A DNA stretch of 64,000 nt from Thalassospira australica (GCF_000763295.1 NZ_JRJE01000032.1:496001-560000); one strand, 5' to 3'. Counted from the stretch's first letter, positions 51,273-61,006 are shown. Notes: generated by a model from the letters alone, not told the origin. Translations and numbers: made by a program.

Positions 51273-52078
51273 TGGGAGCTAATCCGAAGGTTCTTGGCAA
51301 AGGTTGTACCGTCAAGGTTATGCAGACCATCGACAAAGGCCGTCATGAAGGACGCCGGGCCGTTGGCAGATTTTGCCGCGAATTCGCCTGCAACCGAGAA
51401 ATTGGCAAGGGCGGCAACCGTTGCCTCAAACACCTGATCCGGGGCAATGGCAACATAGGCCCCAACGAGTGCAGTTAGCGAACAGCCTGTTGCGGTGACT
51501 TTTGCCATCAGTTCAGAACCACCGGCAATACGCACCGATCGTTTGCCATCGGTGACGAAATCAACCTCGCCAGTAACGGCAACGACTGCGTTTTGTGCAT
51601 TGGCAAGCGTGCGTGCGGCTTCTTCGGCCTGTTCGACCGGGTCGCCACTATCAACCCCTTGACCGGCACTTTGACCGCCACCAAGAGCAATGATTTCCGA
51701 TGCGTTGCCGCGAATGACAGTTGGTTTGAGCGTCAAAAGTTCTGCCACGGTGTCGCGGCGATAGCCGGTGGCAAAATGGGCGACGGGATCAAGTACCCAA
51801 GGTTTTCCGGCATTATTGGCCGATTTGGCCGCCGCAATCATGCCATCAACCCAGTTGGGCGACAGTGTTCCGATATTGACCGTCAATGCCCCGGCAATCG
51901 CGGCAAATTCACCGGATTCTTCGGGGGTATGAACCATGGCGGGCGATGCGCCTGCTGCTAACAAAACGTTGGCGGCATAATTCATCGCCACATAATTGGT
52001 GATGCATTGCACCAGCGGATTGGTGGTGCGCATACGCTCGAAAAGGTCTGTGATGGTTTGGGAAATATCGTTCGTCAT
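51269..52078 (-). CDS. thiM: Hydroxyethylthiazole kinase
   Basis: This salvage enzyme phosphorylates 4-methyl-5-(2-hydroxyethyl)thiazole with ATP (269 residues, ribokinase-like fold). VQCITNYVAMNYAANVLLAAG near residue 24 binds the thiazole, PWVLDPVAHFATGYRRDT and TVIRGNASEIIALGG are typical, and the catalytic Cys region is VTATGCSLTALVGAYVA. ATG 52078 has TGGAG 7 nt upstream. It is first in the thiM-thiE unit, 90 nt after the riboswitch. Confidence 0.94.
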   Translation of the reverse strand: MTNDISQTITDLFERMRTTNPLVQCITNYVAMNYAANVLLAAGASPAMVHTPEESGEFAAIAGALTVNIGTLSPNWVDGMIAAAKSANNAGKPWVLDPVAHFATGYRRDTVAELLTLKPTVIRGNASEIIALGGGQSAGQGVDSGDPVEQAEEAARTLANAQNAVVAVTGEVDFVTDGKRSVRIAGGSELMAKVTATGCSLTALVGAYVAIAPDQVFEATVAALANFSVAGEFAAKSANGPASFMTAFVDGLHNLDGTTFAKNLRISSQ

Positions 52079-52164
52079 ATCGAGGCTCCAATGCATTTGA
52101 TGTGCGTGCGGTTGGAGACCCAGTTCGAAGTCGGAAAGATGGAGAACGTTGTGATCAGCGTTCG

Positions 52165-52268
52165 CACCGTCCCTACGCCAGTATGAACTGGATCAGGTTC
52201 AACGGGTCACTGCGCTGCTTTCACACGGCAGTTTCTCAGCCCCCTGTCGGGGCTCCCCTTGGTGAGGC
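52165..52268 (-). ncRNA. TPP riboswitch (THI element)
   Basis: On the minus strand the leader of thiM contains the conserved pieces of the thiamine pyrophosphate aptamer in order: AAGGGGAGCC, GGGGCTGAGAAA, GACCCGTTGAACCTGATC and ACTGGCGTAGGGA, with variable stems between. Binding of TPP is expected to turn off thiM-thiE, probably by hiding the ribosome site, as no terminator stem with a T-run separates it from thiM. Confidence 0.95.
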
Positions 52269-52330
52269 CTCAACATGGGTTTTAAAGCGCCTTCTGTCAA
52301 TTCATCCGGTTGCAATGACTGCGCAAAATA

Positions 52331-52367
52331 AAAACGGCGCGATTGTGTTTGCCAATCCCGCCGTTTT
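52331..52367 (-). terminator. Rho-independent terminator of tex
   Basis: On the minus strand AAAACGGCG / CGCCGTTTT is a perfect 9-bp stem with a 19-nt loop, followed by TATTTTG. It starts 21 nt after the tex stop and upstream of the thiamine riboswitch. Confidence 0.75.
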
Positions 52368-52387
52368 GTTTGTGTTTTGTGGTGTCG

Positions 52388-54751
52388 TTACTTGCGCCGC
52401 TCCATCGCGGCCTTAAGGGCAGCGGCCATGGTGCCACCATCACCGCCGGAATTGCCGCCCGCATTCGCACGCCCACCACCCTGCGGACGGCTGCCTGATG
52501 AATGCTGCGCACGGTTGCCACCGCGTGGCGCGGCGCCGCGATTGTCCGCACGCTTTTCGCGCGTGCCTTCGTAATCTGGTGCTGATTTCATCGAAAGTCC
52601 GATGCGCTTGCGCGGGGCATCGACTTCCATCACCGTGACCGAGACAATCTGACCGGCCTTGACCACCTGACGGGGGTCCTCGACGAACTTGTCAGCCAGT
52701 TGGGAAATATGGACAAGGCCATCCTGATGCACGCCGATATCCACAAATGCGCCGAAATTGGTCACGTTGGTGACCGTACCCTCAAGCTTCATGCCGGTGC
52801 GCAGGTCCTTGATCTCGTTGACACCTTCGGTGAACTTGGCGGTCTTGAATTCCGGGCGCGGGTCACGGCCGGGCTTATCAAGTTCGGCGATGATGTCGCG
52901 GATCGTGGGAACGCCAAATTTCTCATCGGCGAAATCTTCGGCCCGAAGCGTTTTGATAAAGGCCGAATCGCCAATCAAATCTGCCAGCGGCTTGGCGGCC
53001 TTGGCACTGATCTTTTCGACCAGCGGATAGGCTTCGGGGTGAACGGCTGATGCATCAAGCGGGTTGGTCGCCCCGCGAATACGCAAGAATCCCGCACATT
53101 GTTCAAACGCCTTTGGTCCCAGACGTTCGACCTTTTTCAGATCGGCACGTGACTGAAACGCACCGTTGGAGTCGCGATAGCCGACAATATTACGTGCCAG
53201 CGTTTCGGTCAGGCCGGCCACACGGGTCAGAAGCGGGATCGATGCGGTATTAAGATCCACCCCGACCCCGTTCACGCAATCCTCGACCACGGCATCAAGG
53301 GATCGGGCCAGCTTGGTTTCCGATACATCGTGCTGATACTGCCCGACACCGATGGATTTCGGTTCGATCTTGACCAATTCCGCCAACGGGTCCTGCAAAC
53401 GGCGCGCAATCGATGCAGCCCCACGCAGTGACACATCAAGGTCAGGGAATTCTTCGGCGGCAAATTGCGATGCGGAATAAACCGATGCGCCCGCCTCATT
53501 GACGATGACCTTGGTGGCCTTGAGTGCCGGGAAGCGTTTAAGCATCTGACCAGCCAATTCGTCGGTTTCACGTGAAAAGGTCCCGTTACCGATCGCGATC
53601 AGTTCGATGTTATGGCGCGATGCAAGGGCGGCCATGGTGTTGATCGCACCTTCGACGTCATTGCGCGGTTGGAAGGGGTAAACCGTCGCGGTATCGACCA
53701 GCTTGCCAGTCGCATCGACAACTGCGACCTTCACGCCCGTGCGTACCCCCGGATCAAGCCCCATGGTGGCCTTTTGTCCTGCCGGTGCAGCGAGCAGAAG
53801 GTCCTTGATGTTATCGGCAAAGACCTGGATAGCGCCTTCTTCGGCGGAATCACGCAGTGTGCCAAACAGATCAAGCTCAATCGACAGCGACAATTTGACC
53901 CGCCAAGTCCAGCGCACGGTATCAAGCAGCCATTTATCGGCAGCGCGGCCCTTGTCAGATATACCGACATGGGCGGCAATCATGATTTCGGCCCGGCCCG
54001 GCTGGCTACGCGGACGGTCTTCATCTTCTTTGCCAAGTGTCAGTTTCAGTTGCAGGATGTCTTCGTTGCGGCCACGGAAAAGGGCCAGCGCACGGTGTGA
54101 CGGGCAGGATTTGATTTTTTCGGAATGCTCGAAATAATCCGAGAATTTCGCACCTTCGGCCTGCTTGCCTTCGATCACGGATGCGGTGATTTCGCCTTCG
54201 TTCCATAAATGATCACGCAGCTTGGCAACAAGATCGGCATCCTCGGCAAAGCGTTCCATCAGAATCTGGCGTGCGCCATCAAGGGCAGCTTTGGTGTCTT
54301 CGATACCTTTTTCGGTATCGACAAATTTGGTGGCCTCGGTTTCCGGATCAAGCGTCGGGTCGTTAAACAGGCTATCTGCCAGCGGCTCCAGCCCGGCTTC
54401 GCGGGCAATCTGGGCCTTGGTGCGGCGCTTTTTCTTATAGGGAAGGTACAAATCTTCCAGGCGAGTTTTGGTGTCTGCCTCGTTGATTGCGGCTTCAAGT
54501 TCCGCGGTGAGCTTTTCCTGTTCGCGGATGCTTTCAAGGACCGATGTGCGGCGCTCTTCAAGCTCGGTCAGATAGCGCAGGCGTTCTTCCAGCGTACGAA
54601 GTTGCGTGTCATCAAGCCCACCGGTTTTCTCTTTGCGGTAACGGGCGATGAACGGAACGGTGGAGCCTTCATTAAGCATCTCAATGGTGGCAATGACCTG
54701 TTCCGGACGAACCGAAAGTTCTTCGGCGATACGCTGGGGAATTGGACGCAT
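52388..54751 (-). CDS. tex: Tex-family RNA-binding protein
   Basis: This is a cytoplasmic nucleic-acid-binding protein (787 residues) of the Tex family, linked in other bacteria to transcription and stress survival. In order it has an N-terminal helical region ([18 protein letters not shown]), a YqgF/RNase H-like domain ([10 protein letters not shown]-like [20 protein letters not shown] and TYPF), helix-hairpin-helix units ([19 protein letters not shown]) and an S1 domain ([20 protein letters not shown] and [14 protein letters not shown]). The C-terminal 45 residues are Arg/Gly/Ala-rich and probably disordered. It appears to be transcribed alone. Confidence 0.95.
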   Translation of the reverse strand: MRPIPQRIAEELSVRPEQVIATIEMLNEGSTVPFIARYRKEKTGGLDDTQLRTLEERLRYLTELEERRTSVLESIREQEKLTAELEAAINEADTKTRLEDLYLPYKKKRRTKAQIAREAGLEPLADSLFNDPTLDPETEATKFVDTEKGIEDTKAALDGARQILMERFAEDADLVAKLRDHLWNEGEITASVIEGKQAEGAKFSDYFEHSEKIKSCPSHRALALFRGRNEDILQLKLTLGKEDEDRPRSQPGRAEIMIAAHVGISDKGRAADKWLLDTVRWTWRVKLSLSIELDLFGTLRDSAEEGAIQVFADNIKDLLLAAPAGQKATMGLDPGVRTGVKVAVVDATGKLVDTATVYPFQPRNDVEGAINTMAALASRHNIELIAIGNGTFSRETDELAGQMLKRFPALKATKVIVNEAGASVYSASQFAAEEFPDLDVSLRGAASIARRLQDPLAELVKIEPKSIGVGQYQHDVSETKLARSLDAVVEDCVNGVGVDLNTASIPLLTRVAGLTETLARNIVGYRDSNGAFQSRADLKKVERLGPKAFEQCAGFLRIRGATNPLDASAVHPEAYPLVEKISAKAAKPLADLIGDSAFIKTLRAEDFADEKFGVPTIRDIIAELDKPGRDPRPEFKTAKFTEGVNEIKDLRTGMKLEGTVTNVTNFGAFVDIGVHQDGLVHISQLADKFVEDPRQVVKAGQIVSVTVMEVDAPRKRIGLSMKSAPDYEGTREKRADNRGAAPRGGNRAQHSSGSRPQGGGRANAGGNSGGDGGTMAAALKAAMERRK

Positions 54752-54984
54752 GGTTTCTCCTTGTTTTGCTCGTCTGCCTGAAATAGCGGCTTTACGCGCA
54801 ATCGGAAAGGGCCAGTTTTTCTAAAAAATCAATCGTCATGCTGATTTGAATTTCATCTTTGATTCCAAGGGGCTGAAAACCAACATGTTTGTCTGTGTAA
54901 AGCCCTTCAGCACGGGGCTTGCCGATTTTGTGCTATGGCGCTATTTCTGTGGCAACGCATATAGGCGACAATCAGGTGAAGTTA

Positions 54985-55746
54985 ATGTCCGGCGCTGAGA
55001 ACTACAAAAACGTATATGACGATGATTTCTTCGCCTACACGTCGGGGATTTCCTGGAAGTCGGCTCAAAAGGTTGTGCCGGTGTTCAAGGAGATACTCCC
55101 ATTTTGTCGCAGCGTTGCTGATTTTGGCTGCGCGGAGGGTGTCTGGCTAAAGTGCTGGATTGAAAATGGCGTTGACGACGTGGTCGGTATTGATGGGGCT
55201 TATGTCAATACAGATGCTCTTCACATTCCCAAAGATCGCTTTTTTGCGCGCAACCTCGATACACCGGTCGATTTGGGCCGGACGTTTGATGTTGCCTGCA
55301 GTCTTGAGGTTGCTGAACACCTGTGCCCTGAAAGTTCGCGAGAATTTGTACAATCATTGACGCGGCATTCCGACTTTGTGATTTTTTCGGCGGCTCCTCC
55401 GGGGCAGGGCGGCGAGTTTCATATGAACGAGCGTGAATATGATGAATGGCGCGCATTTTTTGCGGAGCAGGGCTACGAGGCCTATGATTGCGTTCGCTCA
55501 AAATTGCGAGATTATCACGATGTTTCATTCTGGTATCGCTACAATGTCATTCTATACGTGAGGAAAACTGCTGCCGATCAGTTGCCAGACACCATTCAGG
55601 CAACCAAGGTTGCAAGCGATGCGAAAATTCCCGATATTGCCCCGCCGCTTTTTAAGCTCAGGAAGTCTATTGTGAAAAAGCTGCCGTATGGTGTGCAGAA
55701 CAAATTGGCTGCGTTAAACTCCAAACTCCGAAGTATTGCAGGATAG
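54985..55746 (+). CDS. Class I SAM-dependent methyltransferase
   Basis: This is a 253-residue methyltransferase. The SAM-binding motif SVADFGCAEGVWLKCWIE lies near residue 42, the acidic loop VVGIDGAYVN follows, and post-I motifs are in FDVACSLEVAEHL. The C-terminal tail (about 190-253) is basic (KLRKSIVKKLPYGVQNK), as in methyltransferases that act on envelope polysaccharides. ATG 54985 has AGGTGAAG upstream. Codon use is more AT-rich and irregular than in its neighbours, which suggests later acquisition. It precedes the SdhAF4 gene by only 6 nt, but a functional link is doubtful. The substrate is unknown. Confidence 0.82.
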   Translation: MSGAENYKNVYDDDFFAYTSGISWKSAQKVVPVFKEILPFCRSVADFGCAEGVWLKCWIENGVDDVVGIDGAYVNTDALHIPKDRFFARNLDTPVDLGRTFDVACSLEVAEHLCPESSREFVQSLTRHSDFVIFSAAPPGQGGEFHMNEREYDEWRAFFAEQGYEAYDCVRSKLRDYHDVSFWYRYNVILYVRKTAADQLPDTIQATKVASDAKIPDIAPPLFKLRKSIVKKLPYGVQNKLAALNSKLRSIAG

Positions 55747-55752
55747 GCAAAG

Positions 55753-56016
55753 ATGGCTGGAAAGTTCCGCGAGACCGTCATTCACGAAGTCCCCAAGGAA
55801 AAGGCAGAACCGCAAACCGATGCAAATGGGGCATCTGACGAGGTTGCAGGTGCCGATGCCGCGCCCAAGCTGTCTCAGGATGCGATCAATGCGCTGAACG
55901 AAGCCAAGGCCGCAAAGGAAGCAGCAGCCAAAGCACGTGAAATCGGCGGCCCCAAAGGCCCGGAACCGACCCGTTTTGGCGATTGGGAAAACAAGGGCCG
56001 TTGCATCGATTTTTGA
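55753..56016 (+). CDS. DUF1674 protein (SdhAF4-like succinate dehydrogenase assembly factor)
   Basis: This is an 87-residue protein whose last 25 residues, GGPKGPEPTRFGDWENKG and then RCIDF, are the DUF1674 signature shared with SdhAF4, which helps flavinylated SdhA mature. The first two thirds are low-complexity (Ala, Glu, Lys) and probably disordered. No sdh genes are nearby, which is usual. It is convergent with the small protein gene at 56025 (8 nt between stops). Confidence 0.88.
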   Translation: MAGKFRETVIHEVPKEKAEPQTDANGASDEVAGADAAPKLSQDAINALNEAKAAKEAAAKAREIGGPKGPEPTRFGDWENKGRCIDF

Positions 56017-56024
56017 TGCAACTT

Positions 56025-56375
56025 TTAATCGGCGCGACGGTGGGGCAGGCGTTCTGCCTTGCCAATATTCAGATTTTTGTCCCCGGGTACGTAGTGGGTG
56101 CGCAACGTGCGCGCATCGCGCTGGGTGAGGGTCAACAGATCGGTTGATTGCAAAAGCGCATTAAGTTCCCGCAAGACAATTGCGTGCGCCATCCCGAAAT
56201 GCCGGGAAAATGTGCGGCTGTCACGGGCAATATTTTGATCTGCAGCGACAATAATACCTGCTTGAACCGCGGTGAGTTCCGGGTGGATCACCATCAGGCG
56301 GTCCACCAGATGCAGAAATGTTGATGCATCTGGCGAAAGATCGTCAGTCTTGCGATTTTGGGGATTGTTGTTCAA
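56025..56375 (-). CDS. Small winged-helix-like protein coupled to YdeP-type oxidoreductase
   Basis: This is a 116-residue protein. I do not recognise a named family. The middle and C-terminal part (HPELTAVQAGIIVAADQNIA, SRTFSRHFGMAHAIVLRELN, LLTLTQRDARTLRTHYVPG) looks like a compact winged helix, with strand-turn-strand LLTLTQR as the wing. No metal-binding cluster or membrane helix. Its ATG overlaps the upstream oxidoreductase stop by 4 nt, so it is made together with it. It might be an autoregulator that binds the inverted repeat at 58711, or an accessory protein of the enzyme. Confidence 0.62.
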   Translation of the reverse strand: MNNNPQNRKTDDLSPDASTFLHLVDRLMVIHPELTAVQAGIIVAADQNIARDSRTFSRHFGMAHAIVLRELNALLQSTDLLTLTQRDARTLRTHYVPGDKNLNIGKAERLPHRRAD

Positions 56376-58684
56376 ACCCGGTTTTCCTGGCGGAACGAAA
56401 CCATTACCGATTTAGATGTCGGTGTATCGCTTTGCTCGCCGGCACTGCCAAGCGGCACCAGAACATTAAGTTCCGGATAATAGCCAGCCACACTGCCACG
56501 CGGAATATCATAGGAGACGAAGCGGAATTCATTAGCAATCCGTTCGATCCCGTCATCATATTCGCAAATAACATCCACGCGATCCCCCGCCTTCGCTCCA
56601 AGGGTCGCAAGATCATCGGGGTGAATGAAAATGACCTTTCGTTCGCCGTAAACCCCGCGATAGCGATCATCAAGACCGTAAACGGTTGTGTTGTACTGAT
56701 CGTGTGATCGGAATGTCTGCAAGGCAAACCGGGAGTGTGTGCCGGATGTGGATTGGTTCTGGCGTGCCTGTTGATGCACCGTTTGTTTTGGAAGGGGCGC
56801 GTCGGAAAATGTCGCCTTGCCGGACAGTGTATTCCATTCCCGATGTGCGGCGTCGTTGCGCAGATGGAAGCCACGCGGCTTGCGCAGACGGGTATTATAA
56901 TTGGCAAAGCCCGGAACGGTCGCTTCGATATGATTGCGGATCAGTTCGTAATCATCTGCAAGGGCGGCCCAGGAAACGATATCACTGCCGACCGTGGCGT
57001 CGGCAATTCCGGCAATGATACCGACTTCGGATAAAAGATGCGGCGATGCCGGGCGGTTGATGCCAGCCGATCCGTGCACCATGCTCATGGAATCTTCTAC
57101 GCTGACCACTTGTGACTGTCCGTGGGAATTAAGGTCAATCTCGGTCCGGCCGAGACAAGGCAGGATAAAGGCCGTTTCACCGGGCATAAGGTGCGAATGG
57201 TTGGGCTTGGTCGCGATGTGAACTGTCAGCTTAAGGTTCTTCATTGCCTTTTCGACAAGTGCGCTATCGGGCGTTGCACGGGCGAAATTGCCGCCCAGTC
57301 CGATAAAGGCCTTGGCACTGCCATCAAGCATCGCCCCGATTGCGCCCAGAACATTGTGGCCTGGCTTGCGCGGGGCCGTGAAGCCGAATTCCTTTTCCAA
57401 AGCATCAAGGAAAGCTTTGGACGGTTGTTCATTAATCCCGACGGTGCGATCGCCCTGCACATTGGAATGTCCGCGTACCGGGCACAAACCGGCACCGGGT
57501 CGCCCGATATTGCCGCGCAGGAACATGAAATTGGCGATTTCGCGGATGGTCGGTACAGAATGAAGATGCTGGGTAATGCCCATCGCCCACGTACAAATGA
57601 CACGTTCGGCAGACAAATAGACATTTGCGGCCTGTTCGATTTCCTGTCGGGTTAGGCCGGACTGGTCTTCAATTTCCGACCAGCTGGTGGCATCGACCAC
57701 GGCGCGGTATTGGGTCAGTCCATCGCAATGTTTTTCAAGGAAGTCATGGTCAAGAACCGATGGCTGCCCATTGGACAGTGCCGCGTCATCGGCGGCAAAG
57801 ACCACTTTGCTCATGCCGCGGATGGCGGCCATATCGCCGCCCAGGCAAGGCTGGAAATAGTGGCTGGCGATTTCGGTGGATCCGCCTTGCAGCATTTCAA
57901 GTTTTTCCTGGGGATCGGAAAAACGTTCAAGCCCGCGTTCCTTGACCGGGTTGAAGACAACGATTTTGGCACCTCGAAGTGCCGCGCGGCGCAAATCACC
58001 CAGCATCCGGGGATGGTTGGTGCCCGGGTTCTGCCCCAGGACGAAAATGGCATCGGCCTTTTCGAAATCTTCCAGTAGAACCGTACCCTTGCCAACACCG
58101 ATGGACTGTCGCAGACCAACGCCACTGGCTTCGTGGCACATGTTTGAACAATCAGGGAAATTGTTCGTGCCAAAAATACGGACAAACAACTGATAAAGGT
58201 AGGCGGCCTCGTTGCTGGCGCGGCCCGATGTATAAAATTCGGCCTCGTCGGGGGTATTTAGCCCCGCAAGGATGTTACCGATTTCGGCAAAAGCATCTTC
58301 CCACGCAACCGGCTGATAGGTGTCGCTTTGCCGGTCATAGCGCATCGGATGGGTGATGCGGCCGTTCAATTCCAGCTCGTAATCGCTAAGCTTGGCAAGT
58401 TCGTCGACGGTGTTATTGGCGAAAAAGGCGGGGGTCGCACGTTTTTCGGTCGCTTCCCAGGAAACGGCTTTGACGCCGTTTTCACAGAATTCGAATGATG
58501 ATCCGTGCTCGGGATCGCCCCATGCGCAACCCGGGCAGTCAAAACCGTCAGGCTGGTTTGCCTTAAGCATCGTACGTGCACCGCTCAGGGGGCTGCCGCT
58601 TTGCAGCAATTGTTTGCCGCAACTTTTCAGCGCACCCCAGCCACCGGCGGCTGACGATTTTTTTCCGATGAAATGTTTGTTCAT
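56372..58684 (-). CDS. FdhF/YdeP-family molybdopterin oxidoreductase
   Basis: This is a cytoplasmic molybdopterin-guanine-dinucleotide enzyme (770 residues) of the YdeP family, related to formate dehydrogenase H. It begins with QPDGFDCPGCAWGDPEHGS, a cysteine pair in place of the usual four-cysteine [4Fe-4S] site, as in YdeP. Cofactor contacts are seen in FYTSGRASNEAAYLYQLF, SNMCHEASGVGL and LGQNPGTNHPRMLGDLR. The C-terminal domain (NTTVYGLDDRYRGVYGERKV) is the molydopterin dinucleotide-binding domain. E. coli YdeP is tied to acid resistance, but the reaction is unknown. Only a weak SD precedes ATG 58684. It is coupled to the small protein downstream. Confidence 0.9.
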   Translation of the reverse strand: MNKHFIGKKSSAAGGWGALKSCGKQLLQSGSPLSGARTMLKANQPDGFDCPGCAWGDPEHGSSFEFCENGVKAVSWEATEKRATPAFFANNTVDELAKLSDYELELNGRITHPMRYDRQSDTYQPVAWEDAFAEIGNILAGLNTPDEAEFYTSGRASNEAAYLYQLFVRIFGTNNFPDCSNMCHEASGVGLRQSIGVGKGTVLLEDFEKADAIFVLGQNPGTNHPRMLGDLRRAALRGAKIVVFNPVKERGLERFSDPQEKLEMLQGGSTEIASHYFQPCLGGDMAAIRGMSKVVFAADDAALSNGQPSVLDHDFLEKHCDGLTQYRAVVDATSWSEIEDQSGLTRQEIEQAANVYLSAERVICTWAMGITQHLHSVPTIREIANFMFLRGNIGRPGAGLCPVRGHSNVQGDRTVGINEQPSKAFLDALEKEFGFTAPRKPGHNVLGAIGAMLDGSAKAFIGLGGNFARATPDSALVEKAMKNLKLTVHIATKPNHSHLMPGETAFILPCLGRTEIDLNSHGQSQVVSVEDSMSMVHGSAGINRPASPHLLSEVGIIAGIADATVGSDIVSWAALADDYELIRNHIEATVPGFANYNTRLRKPRGFHLRNDAAHREWNTLSGKATFSDAPLPKQTVHQQARQNQSTSGTHSRFALQTFRSHDQYNTTVYGLDDRYRGVYGERKVIFIHPDDLATLGAKAGDRVDVICEYDDGIERIANEFRFVSYDIPRGSVAGYYPELNVLVPLGSAGEQSDTPTSKSVMVSFRQENRV

Positions 58685-58710
58685 GCAGGCATCTATTTGC
58701 CAGAACCGAA

Positions 58711-58735
58711 ATTAGGTCAAGTATGCATACCTAAT
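58711..58735. promoter_or_regulatory. Candidate operator of the YdeP-type operon
   Basis: ATTAGGT-11-ACCTAAT is a perfect 7-bp inverted repeat, and inside it GTATGCATAC (58721-58730) is a perfect 10-bp palindrome. The element lies 27 bp upstream of the oxidoreductase start, in the likely promoter. The regulator is unknown; the co-transcribed small protein is a candidate. Confidence 0.5.
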
Positions 58736-58796
58736 GAGGCGATAGAAAAAATTTATCAAACAGTTCCGGCAATGGTTTGAATGTGTTCAAAATGCA

Positions 58797-58833
58797 ATCG
58801 GGGTCGGAACCGTGTGATGGTTCCGACCCCGAT
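58797..58833 (-). terminator. Perfect 15-bp hairpin after rpe
   Basis: ATCGGGGTCGGAACC / GGTTCCGACCCCGAT with a 7-nt loop begins 29 nt after the rpe stop. The T-run on the minus strand is short (ATTTTG), but stem strength makes termination or 3'-end protection of rpe likely. Confidence 0.75.
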
Positions 58834-58861
58834 AAATCTTTGATGCTACTTTGAAAGCAGA

Positions 58862-59533
58862 TTATGCGCCGCGAATGGCCTTGATGTTGTTGGCATATTC
58901 GCCCGGACCGCCTTTGAAGGTGGCGGAACCGGCAACCAGAACATTGGCACCGGCTTCGATCACCTGCGGGGCGATTTCCGGGTTTACGCCGCCATCGACT
59001 TCAAGATCGATATCGCGCCCCGTAGCGTCGATCATTTTGCGGATACGTTTGATTTTCTCAAGCTGGCTTGGAATGAATTTCTGGCCACCAAAGCCCGGGT
59101 TCACGGTCATGACCAGAACCAGATCGACCATGTCCATGACATATTCAATGACACTTTCCGGGGTTGATGGGTTCAGCGACACGCCAGCCTTTTTGCCAAG
59201 CGACTTGATCAGTTGCAACGAGCGATGCAGGTGCGGACCAGCTTCGGCATGGATGGTGATGATATCCGAACCGGCATTGGCAAAGGCCTCGATATAAGGA
59301 TCGACGGGCGCAATCATCAGATGGACGTCAAACACCTTGTCGCTATGCGGGCGGAGCGCCTTTACCACATCCGGGCCGATGGTGATGTTGGGTACATAAT
59401 GGCCGTCCATCACATCAATGTGGATATAGTCAGCGCCGGCTGCGTCAACAGCGCGGACATCAACGCCAAGCTGGGCGAAATCGGCCGAAAGGATCGAAGG
59501 TGCGATTTTAATGTTCGACGTGGTCATGCTCAT
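58862..59533 (-). CDS. rpe: Ribulose-phosphate 3-epimerase
   Basis: This enzyme interconverts ribulose 5-phosphate and xylulose 5-phosphate in the pentose phosphate pathway (about 224 residues, TIM barrel). The motifs are complete: [33 protein letters not shown] (catalytic Asp and metal His), [15 protein letters not shown] and [12 protein letters not shown] 59533 with AGGA upstream opens [14 protein letters not shown] 59527 is an alternative. It lies 126 bp downstream of rsmB on the same strand, a gene order seen in other alphaproteobacteria. Confidence 0.95.
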   Translation of the reverse strand: MSMTTSNIKIAPSILSADFAQLGVDVRAVDAAGADYIHIDVMDGHYVPNITIGPDVVKALRPHSDKVFDVHLMIAPVDPYIEAFANAGSDIITIHAEAGPHLHRSLQLIKSLGKKAGVSLNPSTPESVIEYVMDMVDLVLVMTVNPGFGGQKFIPSQLEKIKRIRKMIDATGRDIDLEVDGGVNPEIAPQVIEAGANVLVAGSATFKGGPGEYANNIKAIRGA

Positions 59534-59659
59534 CGGTCCTGAAGCAATGCGGGATACGGGAAATTTGCAGCTCTCATAGCGCAAAATGCCCACCCTGTCA
59601 CCCGGATGGGCAGCATGGCAGCCTTGTTGCGTTAACGATGTACGGTAGTGTGTGCGTAA

Positions 59660-61006
59660 TCAGGACGTTTTGACAAGCCGGGCGCAGAAAAAGCCATCCA
59701 TTCCACCGTATTCTTCCATATGGATCGGCAGAATGCGCAATTCACCTGCATCATTGATCGCCTCGCTCCAGCCGCCAAGTTCATCGGCGGTGATGGCTTT
59801 GCGTTCGTAGTTTGGATGATTGGCAAGGAACGATTTGACCTGATGTTCGCCCTCTTCGGGTTGCAGCGAACAGGTGCAATAGATCAGCTCGCCACCAACA
59901 TTCAAAAGCTTGTCTGCTTGATTAAGCAGCTTGGTCTGGATCGGCAGAAGCGACCGCATCAGCTTGTCATTCTGACGCAGCAGGATGTCGGGATGACGGC
60001 GAATGGTGCCTGTGGCTGAACAGGGCGCATCAAGCAGGACCGCATCGGCACGCGGGGTGTCGGGGGCCAGATCGGTGGCATCGCCGGTAACAACAGCTGC
60101 ACCAAGTGACACACGTTCAAGATTTTCAAAAACGCGTTTCAGACGGCCTTCGGATTTGTCGACGGCAATTGCACTGGCGCCAAGGGCGGCCAGTTGCATT
60201 GTTTTGCCGCCCGGCGCGGCACAAAGGTCATAGATGGTTTTGTCTTTGTAGTTCGAAAACAGCGTTGCCGGAATGGCCGCAGCCGCATCCTGTACCCACC
60301 AGTCGCCATCCTTGTATCCTGGAAGATCACGGATACGACGGCCTGGTTCAAGCCGGACCGATCCGGTCGGCAGGACAAGACCATCCATCTTTTCTGACCA
60401 GTCGGCAGCCTGATTGCGACCCTTGATCGACAGATCCAGCATAGCGTGTCCAAGGCTGGCTTCGGCAATGCCTTGGGCGATTTCAGCGCCATAGGCCTTT
60501 TTCCACGATCCACGCAGCCATGCCGGAATGTTAAGCTGCCAGTCTTCGACACCTTCGGGCCATTCAAAGCCGTCGCGTTGCAAGCCACGCAGCACCGCGT
60601 TCACAAGCTTCACATATTTATGAAGCCCGGCATCACGGGTCAGGTTCACGGTGCTGTCAACCGCACCGTAATCTGACGTGTCCATGAAAAACAATTGTGC
60701 GACACCCAGACGAATGATGTTGGTCAGGCGCGCGGCAACCCGATCCTGTGGCGGTTGATATCGCGGGGCAAGGACCGCATCGATTTCGCCCAGATGGCGA
60801 AGCGTGGTGCCAAGCAACTGGCGCAGAAAGTTGCGATCCAAAGACGGCAGACCATAGCCATGCTTTGACAGAAGTTCATCCAGCGTCACTTCACCACCGC
60901 GCAATTCCTGCAACGTTTTCAGCGCCAGCATACGCGGATCGGGTGCTTCTACCTGCTGTTTGCGGGGAGCATTGCGTTGCTGCGGACGGGACCGACGTTC
61001 TGTCAA
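59660..61006 (-). CDS. rsmB: 16S rRNA m5C967 methyltransferase family protein
   Basis: This is an RsmB/Sun/NOL1-type RNA cytosine methyltransferase (448 residues). The N-terminal NusB-like RNA-binding domain (about 25-165) is followed by the methyltransferase domain with the SAM motif IYDLCAAPGGKTMQLAALG and both cysteines: DAPCSATGTIRRHPD and LIYCTCSLQPEEGE, where the second is the nucleophile. No ATG fits; TTG 61006 with GGAG 8 nt upstream is a well-supported start, opening TERRSRPQQRNAPRK, a basic disordered tail. Alphaproteobacteria often have two such paralogues, so the exact target base is not certain. Confidence 0.9.
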   Translation of the reverse strand: MTERRSRPQQRNAPRKQQVEAPDPRMLALKTLQELRGGEVTLDELLSKHGYGLPSLDRNFLRQLLGTTLRHLGEIDAVLAPRYQPPQDRVAARLTNIIRLGVAQLFFMDTSDYGAVDSTVNLTRDAGLHKYVKLVNAVLRGLQRDGFEWPEGVEDWQLNIPAWLRGSWKKAYGAEIAQGIAEASLGHAMLDLSIKGRNQAADWSEKMDGLVLPTGSVRLEPGRRIRDLPGYKDGDWWVQDAAAAIPATLFSNYKDKTIYDLCAAPGGKTMQLAALGASAIAVDKSEGRLKRVFENLERVSLGAAVVTGDATDLAPDTPRADAVLLDAPCSATGTIRRHPDILLRQNDKLMRSLLPIQTKLLNQADKLLNVGGELIYCTCSLQPEEGEHQVKSFLANHPNYERKAITADELGGWSEAINDAGELRILPIHMEEYGGMDGFFCARLVKTS

